From NCBI RefSeq assembly GCF_030272615.1, contig NC_081410.1:571473152-571537151 (forward strand): a stretch of 64,000 nt of DNA, read 5' to 3'. Source of the DNA: Cryptomeria japonica (Eukaryota > Streptophyta > Pinopsida > Cupressales > Cupressaceae). Made by a program: the position numbers and the translations under genes. Shown here in pieces: positions 1-12,205 of the stretch (position 1 is the first letter of the stretch; each line of letters opens with the position of its first letter). A model generated the notes under the pieces. That model ran no database searches and was not told the DNA's origin. It worked only from the letters and a program-made list of their open reading frames with translations.

Positions 1-1414
1 AATCTTAATCGCAAAGTAATGGATTTTGGTATGCATTAGGAAATATATTTTAGAGAGAAGGATTTATTATCAAGATGTGAGGATATATTAGTTAATAAGG
101 AAACTTTCTAGAGGTGAAAATCTAGCGAGACTTGGTTGGCATAAGGGACAAGAATTCAAAATTCTATCATAATTCAACCAAGCAGAGAAGAGATGATAAT
201 AGAATTAGAAGAAAGAAGAGAGATGATGGAACCTTCAGAGACAATCTGGATGAAATTCATAAGTATTTGGTCCACTTTTTCACATGAATCTTAAACAATT
301 GGGAGGCTATTGGTCGGCAGAGTCAACAATCCTTCATTGACAATATTCCTAAGCTTGTGGGTGAGGAGTAGAATTGTATGTTGACAAGGAAATTTGCCTA
401 TGGTGAAATTATGGTAGCCATATTTGAAATTCATTTAGATTAGGCCTTGAGTCTAGATAGTTTTCCTACTAATCTTTTCTAGAAATACTGACATATTATG
501 GGGAAGTAGTTAACTGAGGGCATTGAGGTAGTAAGGAATTTAGGTAGATTTTGAGGGAGATCAATAATACCTTAATTTCTCTCATTCCCAATAAGTAGAT
601 GACAACAATATTAGATGATTTTAGGCCCATTTCTCTTTGTAATACTATCTACAAAATCATGTTAATGGCCATGTCAAACAGATTGAAGATCATTATTCCT
701 AATATCATTTTAGAGGAATAGACAGGGTTTTTTTCTAGGAAGGTCAATTTTGGATAGAGTTATTATTGCTCAAGAAGAAATACACTCTATTCAATGCAAT
801 AAGTCCCCAAGGATTCTCATTAAGGTAGACATAAAGAAGGCATATGACAAGGTTGACTGGAGGTTTTTTATGTGAATTTCTAGAGGTCTTTGGTTTTAGC
901 AAACAATTGGTGAATTGGATCTTATGTTTCCTCTCAAGTCCAAGGTTTTCTATTCTCATCAATGGCTCGCCTATAGATTTCTTTGAGAGATCTAGTGGGA
1001 TAAGACAAGATGATCCTTTGTATCCTTTCCTCTTTATATCATGGCTGAAGTGGTGGGGAGAGCCCTTTAGTCTTCTCATGAGAAAGAGTTAGTCAAAGGA
1101 GTTAAAATTACAAGTGGTCTACCAGTAGTGCACATCAATAATTTGTTGATGATAGGATACTATTTGGTGATGGGAAGAAAACAGAAGCAGTGTAGTTAAG
1201 AAATATTTTAATGTGGTATGTGATAGAATCAAGTCAGGAGATCAATCCGTCCAAATCAAAGGTATTTTTCTTCTCAATAGATCATAGGACAAAAGTTAAA
1301 ATTCTATAGTTTCTTGTTTTCAAAGTAGGAAAACTCCCATGTATATATTTAGGGTTACCCTTGAACAAAGGATTAAGGTCCACAAAACTATGGGATCCAC
1401 TTAAAAAAAAGATG
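1..1414 (+). pseudogene. LINE ORF2, reverse transcriptase part (decayed, cut at right)
   Basis: Remnant of a plant L1-type LINE ORF2, entering from the left window edge. Reading across frames shows the usual order: a segment before the RT with the GDKNSKFYHNST-like signature near 140-180, then DDFRPISLCN (about 615-645), then VDIKKAYDKVDW (about 825-860), and a FVDD catalytic motif at 1142-1153. A LPLNKGLR..LWDPLKKKM stretch ends at 1414. Several stops and frameshifts make it dead. The frame resumes after the inserted LTR element at 11755 with EKILSSWKGKYLPL, which normally follows directly, so 1-1414 and 11755-13345 are two halves of one copy. Order and motifs are seen directly; the LINE assignment follows from the family pattern. 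Confidence 0.85.
1410..1414. repeat. Target-site duplication AGATG, left copy
   Basis: AGATG at 1410-1414 is repeated at 11755-11759, just outside the two ends of the LTR element. The interrupted LINE reading frame continues across this point, which independently supports the insertion site. Confidence 0.75.
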
Positions 1415-2273
1415 TCTTGAATATCCAGAATACTAAGAGGAGAGGGGTGAATCAATATTCCCTTAAACTTATTAAAACTTGTAACTAACCAATCACATAA
1501 CATAATTTAAATGCAGTAAACAAAATTAACACAAAACACATAACACCATATTTTTACATGGAAAATCCAATATGGGAAAAACCAACAAGAGTCTATTCTC
1601 TTAGGTAAAATGTAATATGTAATCGGTTATACAATACAAGGAGTGGCTCATTACTTGGAGGGCTCACTGTTGGATAATAGAATATATTAAATTTGAACTA
1701 TTAGAGTTGTATCTAACATATGCATGGATTACAGTTCCTTTCAAGTGCACAAACTGAGTTAGACATCCATTGTACATATACTACATAACAATATTTACAT
1801 CCACGGACTTTTCACATATACACATTGTACACAAAATAGTCATTTTTCAACAACGATACATCTAACATGCATCACTGATGGATATATATATATATATATC
1901 AATTGTTCTAATAGGTTGTCTCAACCAGAAAGGGGTAAGACTGGACTATCCAGACGCTACAACAAAAAAAACATCTTAATGTGGTGTCATCTTACTACTT
2001 GAATCATAAAACACCTTGTAGAATACATCTTTAACATATCCAAATAATACTAGAGTCAAATACACCTCGAATAATCTTCTCTCATCACATCCAAATAGGA
2101 CCAGACCCAAAAACATCTTCCAGTAAAAGGAAATATCGAACCTCAAAGCTGCATGAACTAACTGCATACATACATTGAAAAACATCATGTACTGAAGCAG
2201 ACTTCTAGACTAAATCAAATACATACATGTTACACCAAAACACATCCATGACATCAATGGCAATAGGCCAACA
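1415..2273 (-). repeat. 3' LTR of the Copia-like element
   Basis: About 859 bp that align along their whole length with 8249-8690 plus 11339-11754. Examples are the block around GGTGAATCAATATTCCC at about 1447 and 8287, and the block around GGACCAGACCC at about 2100 and 11585. Orientation is minus; the minus-strand end is AAGA rather than the canonical CA. Confidence 0.8.
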
Positions 2274-2287
2274 ATCTCCCCCTTTTT
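2274..2287 (-). other. Polypurine tract of the Copia-like element
   Basis: The minus strand reads AAAAAGGGGGAGAT directly before the 3' LTR start TGTTGG. It would prime plus-strand synthesis and fixes the orientation. Confidence 0.7.
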
Positions 2288-2528
2288 CATTGATGACAAC
2301 AAAAGATAATACATTATAAGTTTTCTTTAAGAACAATTGAAAAAAGAACTGTCTAATCAAATGTCTAAGATTCTACATAAAAGTAACATAAAGATACTGC
2401 TAATATTTAACTATTATTAACACTACTCCCCCTTTAACAACAATGACAAAGGGTCAAAAAAAGGTTAGAAAGTGTGCATAAATAAAAACTGAAACTTCTC
2501 CTACGGGAGGCAACTATTGTCATCCAAA

Positions 2529-5500
2529 GAACTACTTAAGATATTTAATGTGTGTAGTCCATGAGTCCTTGTACTTATCCCAGTGAGAGATGGCCTCCAA
2601 CAAATACTCAATGTGCACTTTTGTGGATGCGTGTATTTTCTCTTCCTTGGGAATGGAGTCAGGTATAGAATATGTGAATTGGGTGGTTTGGGAGAAGGAT
2701 TGATTCATGATGGAAACACTTTCATTGCTCAAATATTGTAACTTTCGTAAGGGAAAAATAATATTATCCCTTTTCTACTGCAACTCAAAATATTTTTCAT
2801 GTAACTCTTCAATTTTGGATCCGTTGAACCCAGATCAGTCTTTAGACATTTTATAGTTTGTATAACCTTGCTAGATCGTATCCTTAATGATGTTCATCTC
2901 ATCCTTGATGCTCTTTGTGGCATCTGGCCACTTAAGGTTGTATGAGAAGAGGATGCCACCATTTTCCACATATGATTGTCCTTGAGAAATAAGATATGTG
3001 AGTTGAACATGTGCATTCTCACACTTAGCCTTGAGTTCATGTAACAACTTCTCTTGGTCATGTACTCTTACTTTGTCATAAATTTATTTTAGATTCTCAG
3101 TATGCCTACTCAATGAACTAATTAGCATTTTGAATTTATCTGCATTAGGGGTGTCCAAATTTATCTGACACTCGGGCATTGCGGCATGAAGTGTTGCCAA
3201 CAAATCCTCAACAATTTTATCCTCTTTCCAAAAATCTTGTCTTATAGATGAAGGAAATGCTTCTCCGATTTCGAGCTTCTGAATTGGATCAAAATTAGAC
3301 AAATCAATAGACTGCATAGATGAAGTAATAGGCTGGATGATTAGTAGTGTAGTAAATAGTTTCTTCCAGGTATCTTTAGTAGTACCGGAATTGGTACCAA
3401 CCACTGTCACTGACCCAAATACATTCACACTAGATTGCTTCATTGGATCATTTTCCTTATCTTCTGATAAACCCTTTGGCTTAGGTTCATTCTTTTTAGG
3501 CTTAGCAAATACCTATTCAACTTGACCTTGATCAACAGAACCTTCAATTTCCTTTCCTTTACCAGATTCAAAATTGACTAGGGGAACCTCAAAAGTTTCA
3601 GGGATATCCATAACATTTTCTATAACAAATGTATCATCAATTGGGTTATTATCAACATTATCAATAGCAACATCAACAAGATTATTAGACACATTTTCAG
3701 GCACATCGAAAGAAGTACCAAAATAAACAGAAAGGAACAAACCAAGATTCTTAGCATCAGCCATTACTCTCTCCATGATTTCACTTTTAAGTTTTTCTTT
3801 GGCATTGGCCTCGCCTCACATGAGACTATCTAGACTCTTATTGGTTCTCAATTTAGTTTTGTAGGCTTCAATAAGAGTAGCCTTATTATCTTGTGAAAGT
3901 GTGGAACCATCAAGTTCAAAGACTTGATCCTTAATAGATTGTTCCTCTATTCTAGTTATCTCTCTAATCCTAATCAATTCATCATATAGTTCTTTTGGAA
4001 TATCATTCCTAAACTGATCATTTTTAGCTTCAATTTTGATCCTCAATATTTACCTCAGTATAAATACTACCTACCTCTCTTGGAGTTTTTGCATGAGCAA
4101 GAGATTCACACAAGCTCTTCGCATCAAGTAGCTTCTTGAATTTCTTCGCTTTATTTCCGAACATGTATTCGGTATTGCTCTACATCTTTCTCTTCTTTGA
4201 ACTCTAGAACTATAGCCTTTACTTTGCATATTATGGCTTCTTCGAGGATCTGGAAGAGGGAAGCTCCTTCTAAGACACTTTAGATTCTCCTGATCTATTG
4301 GCAATACTTCTGGAATGTCTAATCTCAATAATATCTTCCTCAGTCAGTTTATCCTTTTTCATGAATTTTTTAATTGCTTTCTTCACATTCTTCTCATGAT
4401 CCTACTTAGTCAGTTCCATGCAGACTTTCAAATACTTTTCATCCACGGTGCCAAAGTGTTGTTTTGATTCATTTAATAGACTATGTAATATAACTTGAGT
4501 TGCACCTTCAAGCATCTCCTATGTAGCTTCATATCCAAATGGAGCGATCCAAACCTTTCTTGACACAACTACCTCCATGTAGCATTTGCCTATTGGGAGA
4601 ACAAAAGTAATGTCATTCTTGTACTTTATAACTAGCTCCTTCAAGAACCTATCTTTTCTTTGCATGTTCATCTAAAAAATGGTAAAGAAGGTTTTGAATG
4701 CATCTTCTCTTGTGTTTCTATTGATGAACCATTTTAACTTGTCTACAATCTGATCAGATATAAGAGTATCTAGAGACCGAAAAACCCTACCTCGACTAGA
4801 TAACTCTTGTAAGAAGTAAAATATAATACACATGGCTAGGGTTCTGAACTTGAAAGAATGCTTCTTCTTCCTACATTTCATAATATTCTCTAATAATTTC
4901 TATCACAAGATCTTATAGAGATTGATTTCCTTGTTCAACTCAACCATTTCATATGACATATTTACTGTCATGGCTAAAATGGAGTCTTCCCAATTGCTGG
5001 AATAAATCTTGTTTCCAACCATCATCCAAAAATACTTAACTGCTAGATTCTATATGAAGTGAATTACCAGAGACCATTTGAAAGAGGCCACACCAATTAA
5101 ATCTATGACATCCTTGTTCTTGGTAGATCTCGGAGCTGGAATCTCTCTTGAATCACTTATACCCATGGTAGCTTTCATTGCATCTTTAGTGATGTTGTGA
5201 GTTTTCTCTAACCAAAGAAATTCATCATGGAACCTAATCATAGCTATCCTAATCCACTTATATCATCATAACAAAATTTGGGAAAGTCTTTCCAAGTGTT
5301 TAGATTCTTCTTTGCTAGGTTTGCAAATTTGGTTCTTACCTGATCATGCTCATTAATCATCTTTTCAACCCACAATTATAGCATTTTCTCATGATGGCTA
5401 AATTCTTCTAGTTTGATATGGATAAATGACCGAATATCCTCTCCTAGAATCACATCAATAGGTATGTTTGATAAAGCCCCAATTGGGTCAACTTCCATTT

Positions 5501-5572
5501 CCTTGTACAAAGTATTCACAAACACAGAGCCAGGATCGGATACAATATCAACTACGATGGGGTTAGCCATGA
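2529..5572 (-). pseudogene. Accessory-type ORF of the Copia-like element (decayed)
   Basis: A broken coding region of roughly 1000 codons. It starts at an ATG at 5570 (MANPIVVDIVSD) and ends at the stop after HIKYLK at 2532. At least six open pieces lie in order on the minus strand (5570-5376, 5241-5050, 4881-4672, 4046-3816, 3776-3513, 3443-3084, 2732-2532), with stops and frameshifts between them. The middle is lysine- and glutamate-rich and the C-terminal third is acidic, then coiled-coil-like. I see no zinc, DDE, RT or protease motif. It resembles the anonymous accessory ORFs carried by some plant retroelements, which also recur at 19.6-22.8 and 33.5-35.6 kb. Function unknown; the family link is inferred from overall character, not from an alignment. 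Confidence 0.5.
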
Positions 5573-5899
5573 TTATTGATTCAACAAATTGATAAACCTA
5601 ATCAATTTCATCGGAGAAATCCTAAACTCTCTGATTTCCTTTGATTTCCTTCAATGCACATGACGCTTCTTTAATTTGTGGTGAAGTGAAATATGTCAAA
5701 GTGTTTTTCTTAAATTCCTTCATGTAATTCTTTTCATTAAATTTGCATGAGTTGTCTTCCACTTCATCAAGTTTCACAACAACATTCTCTTTTTGTGATG
5801 AGTTATGACTTCAATAACTAGACTTCTTCATATCCTTCTCTACCAGTACTACGGCCTTACACTCTTTGGCAGGTGACAGGTATATGATGTTTTTTTTAT

Positions 5900-8234
5900 T
5901 TCTCCCCCTGGGCCAAAGCCACAGACTCTTTAGTTTCCGGATGAAGTGCCTGCATCATATTTTGGTGCTGATGCATCTACAATCTCTTTCTTTCTCTAAA
6001 TTTTCTTCATCTCAGCTTTCACGTCCTCCAAATTGATCTTCTTTGCTAGTTTGACTAGATTTTTAACCCCATTTCTTTTGAACTATCTTGCCATGTGTCT
6101 AGATTTGTTGTAGATGTAAAACCTAATGTTTGTTGGATTTTGTCTTGACCTACACTAGTTACCGTTGTGTCCAAAAATATTGCATGTATAACATCTTCCT
6201 CTAAAATGATTATATCTACCTTGTTTCATAATCGGATTTCTACATTGATTAGATTTATGACTATTTATTACACGTGTAATATCTACCAAAGAATAGGTTA
6301 GAATTTTGATTTAAGCTACTTCTACATTCTTTTGCCTTATGACTTAGTTTATTACATTTATAACAAAATCCATTAAGAAAGGTGGTTTTCATAATTACTT
6401 GCTTCTCGACTAGAGACTTGTCTTTTTATTTCTTGGCATTTGTTTCTTTTACCGAAGGTGAATCTTCTTTATGATTTTCTTTGTGTTGTGAACACTCATT
6501 GAATTCATTCTTTGCCTCCTTCCTCGTTTCTGAGCCTTTCTTTGTATGCGTCACCTTGAAAGATTTACTAGATTTGTTGGATATTGTTGGTCATTGATGC
6601 TGCTAGAATATATTGTTGCCATTGATGTCAACATATTCCTGTGTATTACTATGGTGATTGCAGATTGGGAAGATCTTATGATACGGTTTGTACTTTGGTT
6701 TTGTTGATCACTATTTTGCAGAATTCGATATATCCTCTAGTATATTCTGATGTGATTAGATCTTGTGCTGATATTTTGGGATATTTTTTGGGATGGTCTT
6801 TTCTATCTTCATTTCAAATGGATCATGATTTGGTGCTCCATAAGTTATCTTTCTTCATGATAGTTGTTGATTGGTTGTGTTCTTGAGCTTTCACACGTTG
6901 ATTGATTAAGATTTGATAAGTTGTGTTGGTGCAACTATTCATGATGATTCTAACATGCTTGTTGGTGTTTCCTAGTCATTTCCTATTTGTTTTGGTGATC
7001 CACATTGATTGTTGTGCAATTTTTTGGTGGTTTGCATCAACTAGTGATGGTTTTTGTGTTATGTGGTTTTCCTGGTGGTGTAGTGTGTTACGGTTGATCT
7101 TGGTGTGCTTTCTAGTGGAGTTGAATATTTGGGAATTTTTTTTAGGTCCATGTTATTCTATGTAAATTAATATATTGGTCCCATGGTCAATCCTTGTATC
7201 GTGTGATGTAATTATGTAATTGAGGGTGGAGGGTTTAGCTGACCTTGTTATGAAGGTTGATGAATTTTATATATAGGTGATAAAGTCATGTAATTTGGGT
7301 GTTGGTGTTGTGTCTGCATTATTAGAGAGGGTTTATGTGTGAACAAGTGATTTATCCTTTGGTATTGTGAGTGAGAAAAAATTGGTGTTGCAGGACAAAC
7401 AACTGTGCTTATTCAGAACTATAATCAGGCATTTGGAGATGCTATTCTTTTAGTTCATTTCTTTCGGATTGTAGTCTGAATCTTATTGTAAGTCAGTGAG
7501 ACCTCCCTAAGGGTTGTAGCCTTTCGAGCCATTATATTTGAGCAGTGATCTCTAGGCATTATGCCTGAATGCATGTGCATTCCTCATTGTAATATTTTCA
7601 CATACTACTAGAGAGTATCATCTTACTGTGGGTAGGTTCCCACCATGGTTTTTCCCTTAAACGGTTTTTCCACTTCAAAATCTCAGTTTTGTGTGTTGTT
7701 CTTTCAATTTGCTTATATGTCTTATTACTCTTGTTTATCATATCAATGTTTTATGATTAAGTTTTATATTTTAGTGAAGACTGATTCACCCCCCCCCCTC
7801 TCTGAGTCTTCCTTCTTGGCTGCTACTAACAGGATTCATATTTACTTTCTTGTTTCTTTTCTTTTTCTAGATCTACCTTTAGATATGTTATTTCTTTCTT
7901 TAGCTTCTCGCATTCTTCTAATTTGCATTTATCATTTTATTCAAATAGTAGTTGGTCTTCTCATTGTCTTGATTTTTTACTTTTAGATTTGCAATAGTGT
8001 TGTTTTCTTTCTTAAGCTCCTCACTAACCTCTTTATGCCATATTTTAAACTTCCATATTTTCTCTCTTAGCTTCTTAATGCACTCATTAGTCAGTTGGAC
8101 ATTTTCTTTTAGATCTTTGTTTTCAATTTATACCACCTAAAGATCCTCAAAATCATTTCTAAGATCTTCACTTAAATCCATAAGTTCAACTTTCCAAATC
8201 TCCTTCGAGTGGTTAAACACTTTCAAAGGACTTG
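5900..8234 (-). pseudogene. gag remnant with coiled coil and zinc knuckles, split by a solo LTR
   Basis: On the minus strand, just after the primer site, 8230-7835 encodes a charged, heptad-like segment (KENNTIANLKVKNQDNEK and similar). After the solo LTR (6585-7831) the frame resumes. At about 6390-6330 it gives a CX2CX4HX4C knuckle (CYKCNKLSHKAKEC, read across a frame change), and at about 6210-6160 a second one (CNIFGHNGN.CRS). This coiled-coil then CCHC order fits Copia/Sirevirus gag. Several in-frame stops make it non-functional. No capsid-like domain was recognised with confidence. The segment 5573-5900 is lysine-rich linker without a clear domain. Confidence 0.55.
6585..7831 (+). mobile_element. 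Solo LTR inserted in the gag remnant
   Basis: A 1247-bp block starts TGTTGGTCATTGATG and ends GCTACTAACA. It contains a TATATATAG box near 7270, and a pyrimidine/C run and CTCTCTGAGTC stretch close to its end, as in Copia LTR ends. It interrupts a gag reading frame that continues on both sides. The flanks are GGATA (6579-6583) and GGATT (7832-7836), a target duplication with one mismatch and a 1-base offset. No internal region or second copy is present here, hence solo LTR. Confidence 0.6.
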
Positions 8235-8246
8235 GCTCTAATACCA
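8235..8246 (-). other. Primer-binding site, tRNA-iMet type
   Basis: The minus strand reads TGGTATTAGAGC, one base different from the standard plant initiator-methionine primer site TGGTATCAGAGC, directly downstream of the 5' LTR. Confidence 0.8.
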
Positions 8247-8248
8247 AT

Positions 8249-11200
8249 TATTGAATATATGGAATATTGAGAAGGGAGGGGTGAATCAATATTCCCTTGA
8301 ACTTATTAAAATTTATAATAACCAATCACATAACATAATTTAAATGTAGTAAATAAATTTAACACAAAACACATAACACCAGACTTATATGTGGAAAACC
8401 CAATATGATAAAAGACATGGAGAGAGTGTTCTCTTAGGTAAAATGTTATATGTAATTGGTTACACAATACAAGGCATTCCCACTACCTAGAGGGCTCACT
8501 ACCAGATAATAGAATATACAAAATTTGAACTGCTAGAGTTGCATGTGGCATATGCATGGATTACAGTTCCTTCGAAGTTCATAAACTGAGTTACACATCC
8601 ACCCTACATATATCACATAACAATATCTATATCCACAAACTTTTTGGCATATACACATTGTACATAAAAAGTTGTTTTTCAGCTGTAGCATCGTAAATTG
8701 TACACCCTTGCTAGGGTGGTACAATTCCTCACTTGGTTTAGCACCTGCCTTAGTATGTTTTTCATCTTGCATTTCTCATCTCCTTTAAGTATTTAATTAA
8801 TTAATTTAATTAAATCTAAATTCATATTTCACCTCTTCACATGTTATAAAGTTGGGCCATTTATCCTAAGCGTGCCCCTTTTCATTTTATTCCTCCAAGT
8901 AATCATTTAATCATAAACCCTAATTATGTCCTATTTTGATCTTTAAAGCCCAATAAATTGGGTGAACTCATAATGTTGGTTCCCACTTTTTCGTACATCC
9001 TAATTTTTGCTGAAATCATACATTTTTTAGAAAATAGATTGATTTAAGCTTTAAGAGGTCCCACTTGAAGTAACTAATTGAAGACAGTTAGATCAAAGGA
9101 TCTTAGATCAAAATTTCATGGATAGAACCTCTCTACTTCTAAATCATACTTGCAATGGATTCTCCTTTGCATCTATCAAATGCTATAAAAAACCAATTTT
9201 ACATTAGCTTTTGGGGGGTCAAATGAATTCATTTAGAATTTTTGTTTTTTAAATTATTTATCCCTTATTATAAGCTTTCCAAATTGTACAATTTTTAATA
9301 TATTTAATTTCATTAATATATTTTTATTTTATTTCTTATGAATGTAGGGTTTTCACCTAACATGAAATTTTGTGTTCAATGCTTATGGAAAAATAGTAAA
9401 CATCACCCAAAAAATTCTGAAAAATATTTACACACTAGGTTTTTAAGTCCTCTTTCCAACAAAAAAAAAATGATTTTTGTTACATATACAACAATTTATG
9501 TAATATCAAATTGACATATGTCAAAATTATAGTTAACTCGACTTCAAATATTAATAAAATATAAAATATTGAAGATAATGTTAAATAACCAATTGAAAAT
9601 ACTAGATATGGATTTTAGAAAACCAAATTCAAGATAATCATGTTCATATATATTATAGAAAAAAATTTATACTCTAGAGAGTGAGTATCACTCTTTAAAA
9701 AAATTATTTTTTGAAAAAAACTAGTTTTTGAGGGAGATAAAAAAATGGAAGCAAATTGATTCCAAAATTTATCAAAAAAATGTTTTTAGAATATACATAC
9801 AAAATGACACAAATCACTAGTTCACATCATTTATAAATTCCTTATGGTTTAGAAGTAATAGGTGTTTGAATCTGAAATTTTTTCTGAAAAATGAATATTG
9901 CAGTGTCAAAGTTGGCAAAAAAGTGTAACCCACTATTGTGGGTTCACCAATTTCGAATATCAAAACATCTCGGAATCAACTGTAACTTTGGGATCCACTC
10001 TAATATCATCATATCTAACGACCCTGAAAATTTGGTTAAAAGTTGGTCAGACCATGTGCACTTTGCACATAGTCCCCTACATTTTTTCCAAAATTTCGGG
10101 AGCACAATTCTATGATATTATAATGCTTAACCCCAAAAAATTGGCGGGAAATTAAAATGCTAGATTGGTCTAAAGATGAAATTAAGATCTAGGGTTTCAT
10201 ACATAAGAGCTCTCTTTCTTCATTTGAAAGGCTAAGAAATGGAATCTAGATAAAACTTTTGGAGCGATGACAATGAGCCTTCTATGTAGCGATAGAGTAG
10301 ATATTTGGAGTCTTCAACAACATTCGACAACGCCTATCGAGCATTCATCAAGCATTCTTTCATCAATTGGGGGATTTTAAAGATATGGAAAAGCAATAGG
10401 AGATCATCAATTTAAGATTGTCTTGTACCTCTCCCTTGGGGTTGGGTATGATTTCATGTTGTTTCTATGTCTTTGTATGAGCTTCATTAAATCAATTTAA
10501 TTTACATTCATGCTTTAGATCACTTTGCATCATTGATTTAGAGCATTACTTTTTCAATTACAAGCAGTTAGGGTTTACTCTTAGGGTTTCACTAGATTGT
10601 TTACTCTCATCCTTGGATCTTGCACACACACAAGATTCTTTCACACACTATTTAATTTACAAATCAGCTATTCATTGAGGTGGAAATCACCAAAATCGGG
10701 GTTTGACTAAGGCAAAACCCTATATAGCCACCCAAAACCCTACTTTTCAACTACAGGTGCAGATTCGGATCGGAGTGTCGCTACAAGTTTCAGGACTGAC
10801 AGAGTGGGCAGGGACTATTTCGAGGGCCAAAATTCATCAAAAACCCCTAGGATAGGGGTGTAGCACCCTAGTCTCCCCAAATCAGAGCAGATTTTGGCAG
10901 GACAACAAGTTTCAGATCTCAGATTCTAGTTTCACAAGTACAGCTCCAAGCCTGCAGAATCGAGACAGTGGCGCAACTCCCTGGTCCCAAACATTTTTGC
11001 TCATATTTCTAGAATAGGTGCACATCTGAATTTGTTTCTTAATTTGTACTTTGCAGCAGTATACCAGTTATTCTTAGTTCTGCATTTCCAGATTATGGTT
11101 GTTTATGCATACTTGTATTCTAGGTTAAATCATTCAAATCTACACTTTTGCATCACTTCTTCCTCTCATTTGCAGCACAGAAATAGAAACCCTAAGAGGT

Positions 11201-11754
11201 AATCCTTGGCTCTCTCTTTCTCACAAGAATTAGTCAAAGTGAGTTACCTCCCTAGGCTCTTTTGTATTCCGCAGTGTGTACATGAGAGTGGGATTAGGAC
11301 TTGTTTTCTTAGTCTCTCTTTTTCCCTTACACATAAACAACCATACATATAACATGCATCACAAATGGCTATATATATTCATATCAATTGTTCTTACTTG
11401 TCGGCTCAACCAGAAATGGATGAGACTGCACTATCCACATGCTACAACAAACAGAATATCTTCACACAATGTTATCATCCAACTTGAATCATAAAATGCC
11501 TTGTAGAATATGTCTTTAATGTATTTGGATAGGATTGAATTCAAAGACACCTCAAAGATTTTTCTCTCTTCACATTAAGATAGGACCAGACCCAAAAACA
11601 TCTTCCAGCAAGAGGAAATACCAAACCTCAAATCTACATGAAGTGCATACATACATTTCAAAACATCATGTACCGAAGAAAACTTCTAAACTAAATCAAA
11701 TACATACATGCCAAACCAAACCACATCCAGGACATCAGTGATAATAGGCCAACA
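8249..11754 (-). repeat. 5' LTR of the Copia-like element, interrupted
   Basis: Its outer parts (8249 to about 8690 and about 11339-11754) match the left LTR. The intervening 2.6 kb has no counterpart in the left LTR and is a later insertion. Confidence 0.8.
8686..11338 (+). repeat. Repeat inserted in the 5' LTR, probably an LTR-element fragment
   Basis: About 2.65 kb, AT-rich to about 10,100, then more GC-balanced. It begins TGTAGCATCG followed by an inverted pair (GTACACCC...GGGTGGTAC), a common LTR start. It has no supported ORF; the two overlapping 74- and 85-codon frames near 9,890-10,155 show no family signal. The part 8990-9300 matches 33060-33380 in inverted orientation. The part 10,690-10,900 (AAAACCCTA-rich) resembles an LTR-element leader. 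The exact right border and target duplication were not resolved. Confidence 0.5.
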
Positions 11755-11759
11755 AGATG
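11755..11759. repeat. Target-site duplication AGATG, right copy
   Basis: Matches 1410-1414 and lies directly outside the right LTR end (CCAACA at 11749-11754). Confidence 0.75.
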
Positions 11760-11867
11760 GAAAAAATATTGTCCTCTTGGAAAGGGAAATACCTCCCTTG
11801 AGTAGGGAGACACACCATGTCGAGATCAATTATCTTTTCCCTTCACATATATCTACTTTCTTTCCTC

Positions 11868-11872
11868 TTAAT
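11868..11872. repeat. TTAAT target duplication of the TRIM, left copy
   Basis: TTAAT at 11868-11872 and again at 12206-12210, immediately outside both ends of the short element. Confidence 0.8.
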
Positions 11873-12205
11873 TGTTGGCCTAGTTTGTCGTTGCATCAAA
11901 AAATTGATCTATCAGTGCTCGATACAAACTGTAGAGATATGGATCTCATGAGAGGCGGTTAGTCCCTTGTCACGAATCCCAAAGGGAGCATTGACCATTT
12001 TGCCAAAAATATCCCCCTAAGTGTTACTCAAGGGGATTTGAACCTATGACCCAACTCTCTAATACCATTTGTTAGCCCAGTTTGCCATTATGTCAAAAGA
12101 CCGATCTGTCAACACCTAATACAAATTATAGAGATATGGATCTCATGGGAGGTGGTTAGTTCCTTGTCATGAATCCTGAGGGGAGTGCTGACCATTTTGC
12201 CAAAA
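11873..12205 (-). mobile_element. TRIM (miniature LTR retrotransposon), 333 bp
   Basis: Two direct repeats of equal length (136 bp: 11873-12008 and 12070-12205) flank a 61-bp internal region. On the minus strand the internal region begins with TGGTATTAGAG, a tRNA-iMet-type primer site, two bases after the LTR, and ends with the purine tract TTAGGGGGATA. There is no coding capacity. A perfect TTAAT duplication flanks it, and it interrupts the LINE ORF2 frame. The minus-strand LTR starts TTTTGGC and ends CCAACA, so the start is not the canonical TG. The two LTRs differ at many sites, so the copy is old. Confidence 0.85.

Larger units (their letters stand above)
1415..11754 (-). mobile_element. 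Non-autonomous LTR retrotransposon (Copia/Sirevirus-like), about 10.3 kb with nested insertions
   Basis: Minus-strand element bounded by related long repeats (1415-2273 and 8249-11754, the latter interrupted). On the minus strand the LTR starts TGTTGG. The primer site TGGTATTAGAGC lies just inside the right LTR, and a polypurine tract AAAAAGGGGGAGA lies just inside the left one; both are typical of Copia elements. Between them are a coiled-coil plus zinc-knuckle gag remnant and a separate accessory-type ORF. No protease, integrase, reverse transcriptase or RNase H motif could be found, so the copy needed proteins in trans. A solo LTR (6585-7831) and a 2.6-kb repeat (about 8686-11338) were inserted later. 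The LTRs are well diverged, so the insertion is old. Confidence 0.75.

Noticed and set aside
9891-10155. Two overlapping ORFs of 74 and 85 codons.
   Set aside because: No family resemblance, and they lie in a non-coding repeat insertion.
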